From: CAZNPU01 sp964575335
GTDB taxonomy: Bacteria > Planctomycetota > Phycisphaerae > Phycisphaerales > SM1A02
Reading direction: 5' to 3'
Assembly (NCBI GenBank): GCA_964575335.1
Contig: CAZNPU010000030.1
Span: 1 to 40,854, forward strand
DNA length: 40,854 bases
The number at the start of each line of letters is the position of its first letter. The stretch's first letter is position 1. The notes beneath the pieces were generated by a model, which did no database searches, was not told the origin of the DNA, and saw nothing but the letters and a program-made list of their open reading frames with translations. Of the stretch, positions 31,176 through 39,482 are shown piece by piece. The position numbers and the translations under genes were made by a program.

Positions 31176-31483
31176 AAGTAGTCAAAGTGTAGGTTCAAGA
31201 GGGTTGCGGGGAAGATGGTGGCGAAAAGTTTCGCCATTTCAACATGCTCAGCCTGCCTCTCGGGCATGGCCGCTGCCGGGCATGGTGTCTCGCGGGGACA
31301 GAGGAGGGGGTAAAGCTCAAAAACTCTGGAAAAAGGGGAATCAAATGACCAGTTGGCGTATCTACCTTGTGGAAGCGCGATGGCGCATTGACGTTTTCGG
31401 CACAGCACAGTGAAGAAAAGGCTATGCGCTTCGAGGACGCCGTGATGCCGCGGCGTCACGCGATGGATGCTAGGAGGCTTTGC
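31176..31483. other. Divergent region between coaX and the secreted TPR gene
   Basis: 308 nt. On the minus strand TACACT (31191-31186) is a candidate -10 for coaX. On the plus strand TTGACG (31388-31393) could be a -35 for the secreted protein gene but has no good -10 at 16-18 bp. An imperfect dyad (about 31440-31460) precedes the AGGAGG ribosome site at 31472-31477. Confidence 0.4.
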
Positions 31484-33787
31484 ATGTCCAGATCAAAGAT
31501 TCGTCGGCGTTGGTTGCTGGGGGCGATTGCTGCAGCGTTCGTGATGACCTTTGCAGCATCATTTGATGTCATGGCTGCTGACGGCAAGGCTGCATCAGGC
31601 AATGCGAAAGGAGCGCCAGCCGCCAAGGCAGGCAATGGAAGCGGTCGCAGTCAGCCCGCAACCCAAAAAGCTGCGCCGACTTCGCGACCCTCGGCAGCGA
31701 AGAGTTCACCAAATGCGTCCAAGCCTTCCAGCAGCACCAAGGCCTCTGGCAATCGCGGCACTGCCCCAGCGCGGCCTAAACCTGCTCCTTCTTCGGGCAA
31801 CGCGAAACAATCAACTGCTGCGCCGCCGCAGAAACCCGCCGCATCGCCGCCGCGTTCAAACGCTGCTGATAACAAGAAGCCTGCAGCTACCCAGCCGCGT
31901 GCGAACGCTCCAAAACCTGCAACATCATCATCGCGTTCGAACGCGCCGCAGCCTGCTGCGTCGCAGCCTCGTGCGAGTAGTCCTAAGCCCGCAGCATCAT
32001 CCTCGCGTTCGAACGCGCCGCAGCCTGCTGCGTCATCGCAGCCGCGCGCGAATAGGCCAAAGCCCGCACCATCCGCATCTTCGTCCAGCAGCAACCGGCC
32101 GCGCGCATCTGCGCCTCAGCCCAGCGGTCCAAAAGCCGGGGCTCCTTCAACCGGCCGCACGCCCAATTCCAGCAGTGGTGCAAAGCAGTCGCCTGCAGCC
32201 AAGCCGCAACCATCACGCCCGGCGGCACGCGACAACACTGCCCGGGGCAATGATCGACCGGTGACCCGGCCGCAAACCCAGGCGACGCCGCGCCCCAGTC
32301 AGCCGACCGTTCGTCCCGCGCCTCGCAGCGGCGATCAGCAGATAACAGACCGTGATCGTTCAACGCGCAGCACTTCACCAAGCATGCGACCTTCACAGAA
32401 TGATCGGCCGTCGCGCTTGCGATCGCCGCAAAGTTCTTCCAGCACCGATCTGCGCAGTCCCCGGCTTCGAGATCGCGATTCAGGCGATCCTGCGCAACTG
32501 CGGCCTGGCGCAAACGCCCCCGGCACGCGTCCTCGCGATGCAGCAGATCGCATACGGCAAAGACCATCAAGCGTCCTCATTACGCCCAGCAATCGTCCCC
32601 GCGGAAATTCGCCGGACGCGAAGCAGTCCACGCCCCTGCACGATTCGCGCCCCGGCCTATCCAATCGACAACCGCACACTCATATCTCACCCCATACGCC
32701 CAGGGCTGAAAGACAGGATCGCGCTCCTCGCACGCGCCCGCTGCATGGCGCGAGCTCAAATCGCACGACACGACATCACCATACCTCCCACGCAGCCCCA
32801 TGCGGCCACACAGCCTGCCATGGACATGGCCGCTGCGTGTACGTGACGACACACCATCATCACTGGACAAGTTCGCGCCACCACCATCATCATTTTCACA
32901 CGCATCGCCCCTGGCTGTGGTCAAGCTACTGGTATGACTTCCATCGCTCGCGGTTTTATTATGGACGAACGGGATTCTCGTTTCACATCACCTTCACCAA
33001 CTATCAGCCGTACGTTTACCACGACTGTTACTATCCGGGATGGCGCTGGTACAGTCGCTACACGCCGTTTTATTGGCGGTACTTCTGGACTCCATGTCCC
33101 GACATTTATGTTGTGAAGTATTACCGCCCTGTCTACGGTTACTATCAACCGGTGTATGTGACCAATTACTACAGCGCCGCATATACAACAACATCGCAGC
33201 CGTTCAGTTCTTTCGATAGCGTGCCGGCGTACACGCCCAGCGTGCTCGGCAGCGACGATGTGATTGATTACCCGGTTGGCGATGATCCGTCACTAACGGG
33301 CGGATGGTTGCTGCTGGCAACGGGGCAGGCCCGCGAAGCTCGCCGCGCGTTTTATCGCGAAACGCAGATCCGCCCGGCCGACGGCCTGCCTTTGATCGGC
33401 TACGCGATTTCAGCAGGACTGCTCGATCGCTATGCCGAAGCAGTAGCGGTCATGCGAGACGCGATGGGCATCGATCCTGAAGCATTGAGCGAAGTGCCGC
33501 AGCACGATGACGTGTTCTATATGGTTGAAGAATTGCTGGCGTACTACGAGCAGCAGACGCGATTGACGCCGGGCGATCCCAATGCGTGGTACATGACCGC
33601 AGCGCTTCGGTACGTCATCGGTGAATACACGCCGGCATATTTCGCAATCGACCGGGCGATTGAACTCGGCGACAGCGACCAGAGCGCATTGAACCTGAAA
33701 GGGCAAATCCGCTCGATGATTGAATGGAATGAGCAGCAGTCATTCATTCATCCATCCGAGGCGCGAACTGCCGATCCGGTTCTTTGA
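31484..33787 (+). CDS. Secreted low-complexity protein: Pro/Ala/Ser-rich, His-rich, Tyr-rich, TPR-like end
   Basis: A 767-residue exported protein with four distinct zones. A basic signal peptide (MSRSKIRRRWLLGAIAAAF, cleavage probably after SFDVMAA, about residue 31); a disordered Pro/Ala/Ser/Lys/Arg region to about residue 425 with tandem 24-25-residue repeats; a His- and Cys-containing zone (about 430-476: CGHTACHGHGRC, then HHHH and HHHHH clusters) that could bind metal; a Tyr/Trp/Phe-rich zone (about 478-570: SSYWYDFHRSRFYY, YYPGWRWYSRY); and a helical TPR-like end (about 605-750: GGWLLLATGQAREARRAFYRE). AGGAGG 6 nt before ATG 31484 fixes the start. Likely envelope- or cell-surface-associated; the function is unknown and I recognise no named family. 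Confidence 0.85.
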   Translation: MSRSKIRRRWLLGAIAAAFVMTFAASFDVMAADGKAASGNAKGAPAAKAGNGSGRSQPATQKAAPTSRPSAAKSSPNASKPSSSTKASGNRGTAPARPKPAPSSGNAKQSTAAPPQKPAASPPRSNAADNKKPAATQPRANAPKPATSSSRSNAPQPAASQPRASSPKPAASSSRSNAPQPAASSQPRANRPKPAPSASSSSSNRPRASAPQPSGPKAGAPSTGRTPNSSSGAKQSPAAKPQPSRPAARDNTARGNDRPVTRPQTQATPRPSQPTVRPAPRSGDQQITDRDRSTRSTSPSMRPSQNDRPSRLRSPQSSSSTDLRSPRLRDRDSGDPAQLRPGANAPGTRPRDAADRIRQRPSSVLITPSNRPRGNSPDAKQSTPLHDSRPGLSNRQPHTHISPHTPRAERQDRAPRTRPLHGASSNRTTRHHHTSHAAPCGHTACHGHGRCVYVTTHHHHWTSSRHHHHHFHTHRPWLWSSYWYDFHRSRFYYGRTGFSFHITFTNYQPYVYHDCYYPGWRWYSRYTPFYWRYFWTPCPDIYVVKYYRPVYGYYQPVYVTNYYSAAYTTTSQPFSSFDSVPAYTPSVLGSDDVIDYPVGDDPSLTGGWLLLATGQAREARRAFYRETQIRPADGLPLIGYAISAGLLDRYAEAVAVMRDAMGIDPEALSEVPQHDDVFYMVEELLAYYEQQTRLTPGDPNAWYMTAALRYVIGEYTPAYFAIDRAIELGDSDQSALNLKGQIRSMIEWNEQQSFIHPSEARTADPVL
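31892..32092 (+). repeat. Tandem 72/75-bp repeats inside the secreted protein gene
   Basis: Unit A (31892-31963) and unit B (31964-32038) both begin CAGCC and include the identical stretch TCGCGTTCGAACGCGCCGCA; a third, partial unit begins at 32039 and decays. They encode PRANAPKPATSSSRSNAPQP-type peptides. The high nucleotide identity suggests recent duplication and length variability. Confidence 0.75.
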
Positions 33788-33895
33788 ATGTGCTGAACCC
33801 GCTGCCTGCGAACGGACTATTGGCATGTGAAACCGCAGCAGCAATCTCACGCGAGCTGCGCGTGTCTTCAGTGCGGCACGACACACGACAATGGC

Positions 33896-34855
33896 TTACT
33901 TCAGTTCGTTCAGCGCGATTTCAAGCCGCTTGAGGCATGCTTCGAGATAAGCGGGATGCCCTTCGGATTTGATGAACTTCGGCGCGGTGGCGGCAAGCAG
34001 CGCGCGACGAATCATCGCCAGTCGCGGGTAATCGCTTTCCACGCACAGTCCAATTTGCTTGCGTGCGTCGGCGATCGCCTTGACCGGTTTGGTGGCTTTG
34101 AGTAGATCGGGCCGCGCCCAGAACTGGCGTTCAAGATAAACCGCATCCTCAATCCAGTGGCCCGCATGCACCTCCGCCAGATCGATCAGGCAAACCGGAC
34201 CGCTGTGCAGACTGACGCGACTCATGGCGTTGGCAAGGTGCAAGTCGCCATGCAGCCACTGGTTGACGTCACGAGCGTTCCATTCCTCAAGCAGTTTGTC
34301 CAGTCGCTGCCGCAGCGTCTTGATCGCGCCGGTCCACTGCTGGCGTGAGGCCACGTTGTTTGTCTTCACGTTTTCCGAGGCCTGGCGGAGCAGATCGTGC
34401 CAGTCTTCCACCCTTGGACCTTGATCGACAGGAAAAGCTGCGGTTGCTTTGTAAAACCTCGCTGCCGCTTCCGCCACGCGGGTCACGTGATCATCGTGCC
34501 ACTGCAGGCCGAGCGGTCCGTGCTCAAAGCATTCGATGACAATCCACGCCAGATCGTAGCCGTTGATGGTTTCGCCGCAGGCGTACAGCTTTGGAACGAC
34601 AGGGGCGTCATCGTTTGGGTTTTGAAGCCTTTGGGTCCAGATCAGTTCCCGGCGCACCACGGGCATTTTGAGAATGACCGGCGCAACGCCGCCATCGGGC
34701 AATTGAAAGGTGGCATGGCCCGTTGCTGCACCGCCGCGCTGCCAATCGGTTTTGAACCACCTGATCTCGCTCAAACGCCCATCACACGCCTCAGCGACCA
34801 GTGGGGCAAGGCTGGACGCCAACGATCGAGAATCGGCTGGAACGCTCTGACTCAC
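33896..34855 (-). CDS. Aminoglycoside-phosphotransferase-fold kinase
   Basis: A 319-residue member of the APH/choline kinase superfamily. ILKMPVVRRELIWTQRL carries the Lys expected to bind ATP, LAWIVIECFEHGPLG is the hinge, WLHGDLHLANAM the catalytic loop (HGDxxxxN), and VCLIDLAEVHAGHWIEDAVYLE the metal-binding segment, where the usual DxD/DWE reads IDLAE. The GHWIEDAVYLE continuation is typical of APH proteins that act on small cellular alcohols rather than antibiotics. It is isolated from resistance genes and matches its neighbours in composition, so a metabolic role is more likely. GTG start at 34855; no ribosome site or -10 of the leaderless type was seen. Confidence 0.85.
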   Translation of the reverse strand: MSQSVPADSRSLASSLAPLVAEACDGRLSEIRWFKTDWQRGGAATGHATFQLPDGGVAPVILKMPVVRRELIWTQRLQNPNDDAPVVPKLYACGETINGYDLAWIVIECFEHGPLGLQWHDDHVTRVAEAAARFYKATAAFPVDQGPRVEDWHDLLRQASENVKTNNVASRQQWTGAIKTLRQRLDKLLEEWNARDVNQWLHGDLHLANAMSRVSLHSGPVCLIDLAEVHAGHWIEDAVYLERQFWARPDLLKATKPVKAIADARKQIGLCVESDYPRLAMIRRALLAATAPKFIKSEGHPAYLEACLKRLEIALNELK

Positions 34856-35018
34856 TTCGGCACTCGGCTTCCGTGGTGGCTGGAAGACACTTCGCGTACA
34901 GGCAGCCTATGGGATATATCGCAATCGGACAAGGGCCACGAGCAACTTCACGCGGCATGGATTGGGTGGCTGCGGCCTGGAGTCATGCAGCGTGTAGGAA
35001 TAAGACTTTCCCCCGGCC

Positions 35019-35048
35019 TTGGACACTGCGGCAAATGCCGACTACGCT
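35019..35048 (+). promoter_or_regulatory. Candidate promoter of the HAD gene
   Basis: TTGGAC (35019-35024) and TACGCT (35043-35048) are 18 bp apart, and the -10 ends 9 nt before the ATG at 35058, giving a leader of two or three bases. Confidence 0.4.
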
Positions 35049-35057
35049 CAGCCGGAT

Positions 35058-35945
35058 ATGGCTCAGCATTACGATGTGCTCGTGATCGATCTGGACGGCA
35101 CTCTCCTGGCCCGCAATGGAAAGGTTTCCGCGGCGAATCGGCATGCTGTCGCCGCTGCTCGGGATGCAGGCATGGACGTCGTCATCGCCACGGGGCGCTC
35201 ACTGGTGGAATCGCGCGAAGCGCTCGAGGCGATTGAGCATGACGGCATCATTGTGGCTGCGGGCGGATCACTGTTGTGCGAAGCAGCGACGGGACGGACG
35301 CTTGATCGTCGCGTGTTGCCAGCCGATGTCGTGCGCGATGTGACTGCGCCATTGCTTGATGAAGGTCACAAAGTGCTGATCCTGAAAGATGCGCACGTGA
35401 CCGGTTATGACTATCTGGCCGTTGGCGACGGCGAGCTTGATCCCGCTTCCACGTGGTGGTTCAAACGCATGAACGTGCAGGTGCGGTACGCGGACCATCT
35501 GGATGACGACGAACACCCGGATGACAGCGTTCGCGCGGGGGCGATTTCATGCGAATCGAAACTCGCGCCGCTGGCGGTGAAGCTGCGGCAGTCGCTTGGA
35601 GATCGCTGTTTTCTTCAACATTGGTCAGCCGTCACTGAAACGCATGCAGTGGGTTCCCAGACGCACCTGCTGGAGGTCTTCACCGCCAACGTCAACAAGT
35701 GGACGATGGTCGAGACCTACTGCCGTGAGCGGGGCATCTGTCCTACGCGCGTCGCCGCCATCGGCGATGGGCTCAACGACGTTGACCTCATGCGTCACGC
35801 GGGCATGTCCATCGCCATGGAAAACGCCTGTCCCGAAGTTGCAGCGCTGGCCGATTACACCACCGGCCATCACGATAACGACGGCGTCGCCCACGCCATC
35901 GACCGGATTCTTGACGGCACCTGGTGCGTCAGCGGACGACAGTGA
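35058..35945 (+). CDS. HAD-superfamily phosphatase, Cof type (IIB)
   Basis: A 295-residue Cof-like phosphatase. Motif I is VLVIDLDGTLLARNGKVS with the nucleophile Asp and acid/base Asp, motif II VVIATGRSL, and motif IV VAAIGDGLNDVDLMRHAGMSIAMENA, typical of type IIB enzymes with a large C2 cap (about residues 85-205). The segment LEVFTANVNKW is the usual pre-motif with the Lys (family K in vNKg). These enzymes hydrolyse sugar phosphates, pyridoxal phosphate or flavin mononucleotide; the substrate here is unknown. ATG 35058 is preferred over an in-frame TTG at 35019, which lies inside a promoter-like element. The next gene starts 105 nt downstream. Confidence 0.9.
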   Translation: MAQHYDVLVIDLDGTLLARNGKVSAANRHAVAAARDAGMDVVIATGRSLVESREALEAIEHDGIIVAAGGSLLCEAATGRTLDRRVLPADVVRDVTAPLLDEGHKVLILKDAHVTGYDYLAVGDGELDPASTWWFKRMNVQVRYADHLDDDEHPDDSVRAGAISCESKLAPLAVKLRQSLGDRCFLQHWSAVTETHAVGSQTHLLEVFTANVNKWTMVETYCRERGICPTRVAAIGDGLNDVDLMRHAGMSIAMENACPEVAALADYTTGHHDNDGVAHAIDRILDGTWCVSGRQ

Positions 35946-36012
35946 GCCGTTGCACCGAAGGGCTTCCGGATTGCCAAGACGGGCGTTCAACATGCTGATG
36001 GCTTGGCGTCTG

Positions 36013-36043
36013 TTGACGTTTTCTCTTTGCTGATCGCTACAAT
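36013..36043 (+). promoter_or_regulatory. Promoter of the large oxidoreductase-like gene, leaderless spacing
   Basis: TTGACG (36013-36018) and TACAAT (36038-36043) are separated by 19 bp, slightly long. The -10 ends 7 nt before GTG 36051, so transcription would start at the start codon. The best -35/-10 pair of the leaderless set. Confidence 0.55.
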
Positions 36044-36050
36044 CGGGGTC

Positions 36051-39000
36051 GTGAGCTCGATTCTGTCCCAGTCGCCTGCGGTTAACCTTGCCCGTCATGA
36101 TGGGCTTTGTCTGCTGAGTGCCGCCGAAGCGATGCTCAAAGGCGCGCTTGAATCGGAAATCGAGATCGCGGTGATCGCCGGGCCGCGCAGCGGCGCATTT
36201 GCTTCGCTGTTTGCGGTTGGCACTGAGCCCCATGGAGCGAATCTGCTGCGGCAACATGGGACGCGGCTGGCGGCGGTGCCGGACGCTGGTCGTGCTGTCA
36301 CGCTGGCGTCATATGCGGCGAGGTCGGGGCGGGCAGCCTTTGCGCTGATTCCCAATCAGACGCTCGACGCCGCGATGGAGGAAATCGTACAGGCGACAGC
36401 CGAGCCGCTTGATCGAGGCGGCGCGATGTGCCTGGTGATGGAGGATTCGCCGAGTCAGTACCCGGCGTCGTGTCCAAGACAGGCAGCACAGCGTTTGGGC
36501 ATGCCGTGCATTGAAGCGGCGGACGTGGGCCAATTGCGCGATGCGATGGAAGCTGCGCTGCTGGTGAGCCGTGCCGGACGCTGCCCGATCGGTCTAGTGG
36601 TTCACAGCTCCATTCTTCGATCAGCCGACACGCTTGAACTGCGGCCGAACCGACATTCCGAAACGGTTGAAGGCATGCTGGCTCGCCGCAAGCGTCACCG
36701 CGTGCCGCGATGGTCTGAGCCTGGCGGCGCATTGCGAATGGGCCGGCGTTTGGAGCTGAACCGTCTGCGCGCCATGCCCAGTCCGGGCGAGCGCGTGCCG
36801 GTGGGCTTTATCACCGTTGGGCCGGCTGACCGCGCGATCTATCACCTGACCAACGCGCTTGGTCTGGTCGGCCGTGTTCCCGTGCTGCAGCTTGGGCTGA
36901 TCGAGCCGGTGGATGATGCGCCAGCCAGTCGCATGCTGGAGCGGTGCAGGCAGGTCATCGTGCTTGAACCGCGGCCTGGTGTTCTCGAATCGAAAGTGCT
37001 TGCCATTGCCGAAGCGATGCGCCGCAGGAACGAGCAGCCCGCATCGGTCTGGGGACGCGTCATTCCACCCGATGATGCGGGCAACACCCACGCGATGGAA
37101 ACAGATGACGATCTGCATCCATCGATTCTTGCGCGAAAGCTCACGCATCTGTTGCACACGATTCGCCCCACGATGCAGGTGGCTTCGCATCTCATGCCCG
37201 ACCCGCCGCCGCTGCCTGTGTGCGTGCAGCCGCGAGGTTCGCAGATCGGCGTGAACGCTGCGCTGGCGGTTGTGCGGCGACTGGTGGCCGATGCTGACCA
37301 ATGGTTGCGCGAGCGCGCGCCGCTGGAAGAGCGGGAGGTCGAGCCGACCGCGCTGGCGATCGACGGAGCCGAAGCGGCAGGCGGCGCAACACGCGTGGTG
37401 CATGTTGAAACGTGGGATCACAACCGCTTTCAGCGCGACGGCATTGCCGCCATCGTGCATGCTGCTCGTGAAGACCGGCCCTGGATTATGCTGGTCTGTG
37501 AATCGGTTTCCGAAGATGTGCAGGACCTTGAACGATTGGCGCGTGGAGCGATTCCTGCAGAGTGCGCCAGCCGCGTGACTCTGGAGACCGCCAATCTCGC
37601 TGATCGCGTTGCGCTGCGCGACCTGATCCGCGAAGCGACGCTCGTTGATCGACTGACGATCATCATTATCCGTGACGGTCCGCCGCCACGGTACGACGTG
37701 AAGGCGATTGAGCAATCGCTCGCTGAGACGGATCGTCTGGGATATGAGCCGCGGCAACGGCTGGTGCGATCCGCCGGCGAGCTGTGCACCATGCGTCATA
37801 CGGTTGACGATGAAGCGCATGAGCGGCGTCTGGAGCATGGGCCGTCATCGCTGCAGACGGAGTTCAGCATTGATCCGATCTCCAAGCACGTCGGCGCGCG
37901 GATTCATCTGCGCATAAGGCCGCTGTTGGAAGAGGTTGAGGTGATTCGCACGAGGCCGCCCTCACAGGCATGGCGTCGCGACATCGCCGCCAGACCGCCC
38001 ACGCCCAAACCGCTGCACGGCCGCCAGCCGCAGTGGCGGGCACATCTGGCCGGTTTCCGAAGCGATGCGCCGGGCGTAGCCGGGTGGGTTTTGTGCGAAG
38101 CAGGGCGGTTGATGGGTTATCACGTTCGCAGCACGCATGATCCAACGCCCATCGGTGCCGGCCGGCGCGCATGGACGCAGGTGTTGTTCACGCATCCGCG
38201 CGCCAATGAATTGCCGCTGCCGATCATCGCCAGAATTCCATATGGCGAAGCGGACCTTCTGCTCGGACTTGATGCGCAGGAGATGCTGCGCGCCATCGGT
38301 CCGGATGCAGGGCTGCGCGTAGCGCATGCGATGCGCAGTTATGTTGTGGGCAACACCGGGCTGTTCAGCGAGGAACTGGATCATCAGCACAACGCGCCTT
38401 CTGCTGAGAAAATTCACGCATCGCTGAGCGCGGTGACGCAACCGGAGCCGATGTTGCTCGACGATTTTGCTGCTGTGTGCAGAACGTGGTTCCACACCGA
38501 TCGCGTGACCGACATGGCGCTGCTCGGAGCGTCATATCAACTGGGATTGATTCCCGTGTCGCCGGAAGCGATCGAAGGCGCCATCAGCAGGATCGAATCG
38601 CGCGGCTTTGGACGCTGCCGCGAAGCCTTTGACTTCGGGCGCAGACTCGCCATCGATGCGCGATTGTTTCATCGGCCGCGCGAAACGTTTGATGATGATG
38701 TCAGTCGGCCGGCGCGCCGCATGGCGCTGTCACTGAGTCGGCGCACATGGGGCGGCGGCTCAGCAGCCAAGCGATTTGCGTCGCTCGTGCAGCAGAGCCT
38801 GGACAGCATGCCCGGATTGGCGGAAACCGATCCCGGACGACAGGCCCGGCGGGACTTCGTCATCGCATGCCATCGCTGCCAGATCTGGGGCGGCTATGAA
38901 TACGCCCAGTCATACGCTGACCTGATCACCAGAATGTATCACGCTGATCGAGGCGAAACGGGGCGTGCCCTGACGCGAAACGCAGTGCTGCCGCTTGCTG

Positions 39001-39434
39001 ACGCCATGCTCATTCACGACCCGATCTATATCGCCTGCATGGCCAGCAGCCCCGAACAGCGCCGTCACCTCCGCAATAGGCTCAATGTGAAGCAGGCCCG
39101 AGGCGATCGGATTGAGCGGCGCTATCTGACGCGCATGGAGCTTGTCGCTTTCAATCGCCGCATTCGCGCGGATGTGCGGACAAGCGACTGGCCTGCACGA
39201 GCAGTGGCGATGATGAAACGATTCATGCCCAATCGCTGGCGAGGCACGCGGCGGGAGCGGGAAGTGCGCCAATACATCCTGGACTTCATGAACCGCGCCG
39301 TCGCAGCAGCGAGCACGCCTAGTTATCCGCGCTGGGTCGAAGCAATGCGTCGACTGCACCTACAGGCAGCAGACGATCGGCTCCGCGGCATGGCGCTGGC
39401 TGAACTGCACATGCTCGTAGAACCGCCGGAGTGA
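36051..39434 (+). CDS. Degenerate fused indolepyruvate/2-oxoacid:acceptor oxidoreductase homologue
   Basis: A 1127-residue protein with the domain order of fused indolepyruvate:ferredoxin oxidoreductases (~1150): PYR-like domain (LSAAEAMLKGALESEIEIAV, residues ~20-190), domain II (VGFITVGPADRAIYHLTNAL then VIVLEPRPGVLESKVLAIAE, ~245-375), a TPP-domain equivalent (~385-560), a gamma-like domain (~660-860: GEADLLLGLDAQEMLRAIGP, then MALLGASYQLGLIPVSPEAI near 821, and EAFDFGRRLA), and the C-terminal helical part (CQIWGGYEYAQSYADLITRM, LPLADAMLIHDPIYIACMAS). Missing: the YPGTP loop (here IAGPRSG), the CxGCP motif (here CVQPRG), the TPP-binding GDG (here ETWDHN) and all ferredoxin CxxCxxC cysteines. 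It probably cannot do the canonical reaction. GTG 36051 is chosen for the promoter spacing; TTG 36003 is also open. Confidence 0.8.
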   Translation: MSSILSQSPAVNLARHDGLCLLSAAEAMLKGALESEIEIAVIAGPRSGAFASLFAVGTEPHGANLLRQHGTRLAAVPDAGRAVTLASYAARSGRAAFALIPNQTLDAAMEEIVQATAEPLDRGGAMCLVMEDSPSQYPASCPRQAAQRLGMPCIEAADVGQLRDAMEAALLVSRAGRCPIGLVVHSSILRSADTLELRPNRHSETVEGMLARRKRHRVPRWSEPGGALRMGRRLELNRLRAMPSPGERVPVGFITVGPADRAIYHLTNALGLVGRVPVLQLGLIEPVDDAPASRMLERCRQVIVLEPRPGVLESKVLAIAEAMRRRNEQPASVWGRVIPPDDAGNTHAMETDDDLHPSILARKLTHLLHTIRPTMQVASHLMPDPPPLPVCVQPRGSQIGVNAALAVVRRLVADADQWLRERAPLEEREVEPTALAIDGAEAAGGATRVVHVETWDHNRFQRDGIAAIVHAAREDRPWIMLVCESVSEDVQDLERLARGAIPAECASRVTLETANLADRVALRDLIREATLVDRLTIIIIRDGPPPRYDVKAIEQSLAETDRLGYEPRQRLVRSAGELCTMRHTVDDEAHERRLEHGPSSLQTEFSIDPISKHVGARIHLRIRPLLEEVEVIRTRPPSQAWRRDIAARPPTPKPLHGRQPQWRAHLAGFRSDAPGVAGWVLCEAGRLMGYHVRSTHDPTPIGAGRRAWTQVLFTHPRANELPLPIIARIPYGEADLLLGLDAQEMLRAIGPDAGLRVAHAMRSYVVGNTGLFSEELDHQHNAPSAEKIHASLSAVTQPEPMLLDDFAAVCRTWFHTDRVTDMALLGASYQLGLIPVSPEAIEGAISRIESRGFGRCREAFDFGRRLAIDARLFHRPRETFDDDVSRPARRMALSLSRRTWGGGSAAKRFASLVQQSLDSMPGLAETDPGRQARRDFVIACHRCQIWGGYEYAQSYADLITRMYHADRGETGRALTRNAVLPLADAMLIHDPIYIACMASSPEQRRHLRNRLNVKQARGDRIERRYLTRMELVAFNRRIRADVRTSDWPARAVAMMKRFMPNRWRGTRREREVRQYILDFMNRAVAAASTPSYPRWVEAMRRLHLQAADDRLRGMALAELHMLVEPPE

Positions 39435-39482
39435 AGATGAACCGGCTCGATGGGCGGCGGTGCTTTGCGGCAACTGATCAGT

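Noticed and set aside
36003..36050. Upstream TTG start for the large oxidoreductase homologue
   Set aside because: It would place the promoter-like TTGACG/TACAAT inside the coding sequence; GTG 36051 fits the leaderless pattern better, though the longer form is not excluded.
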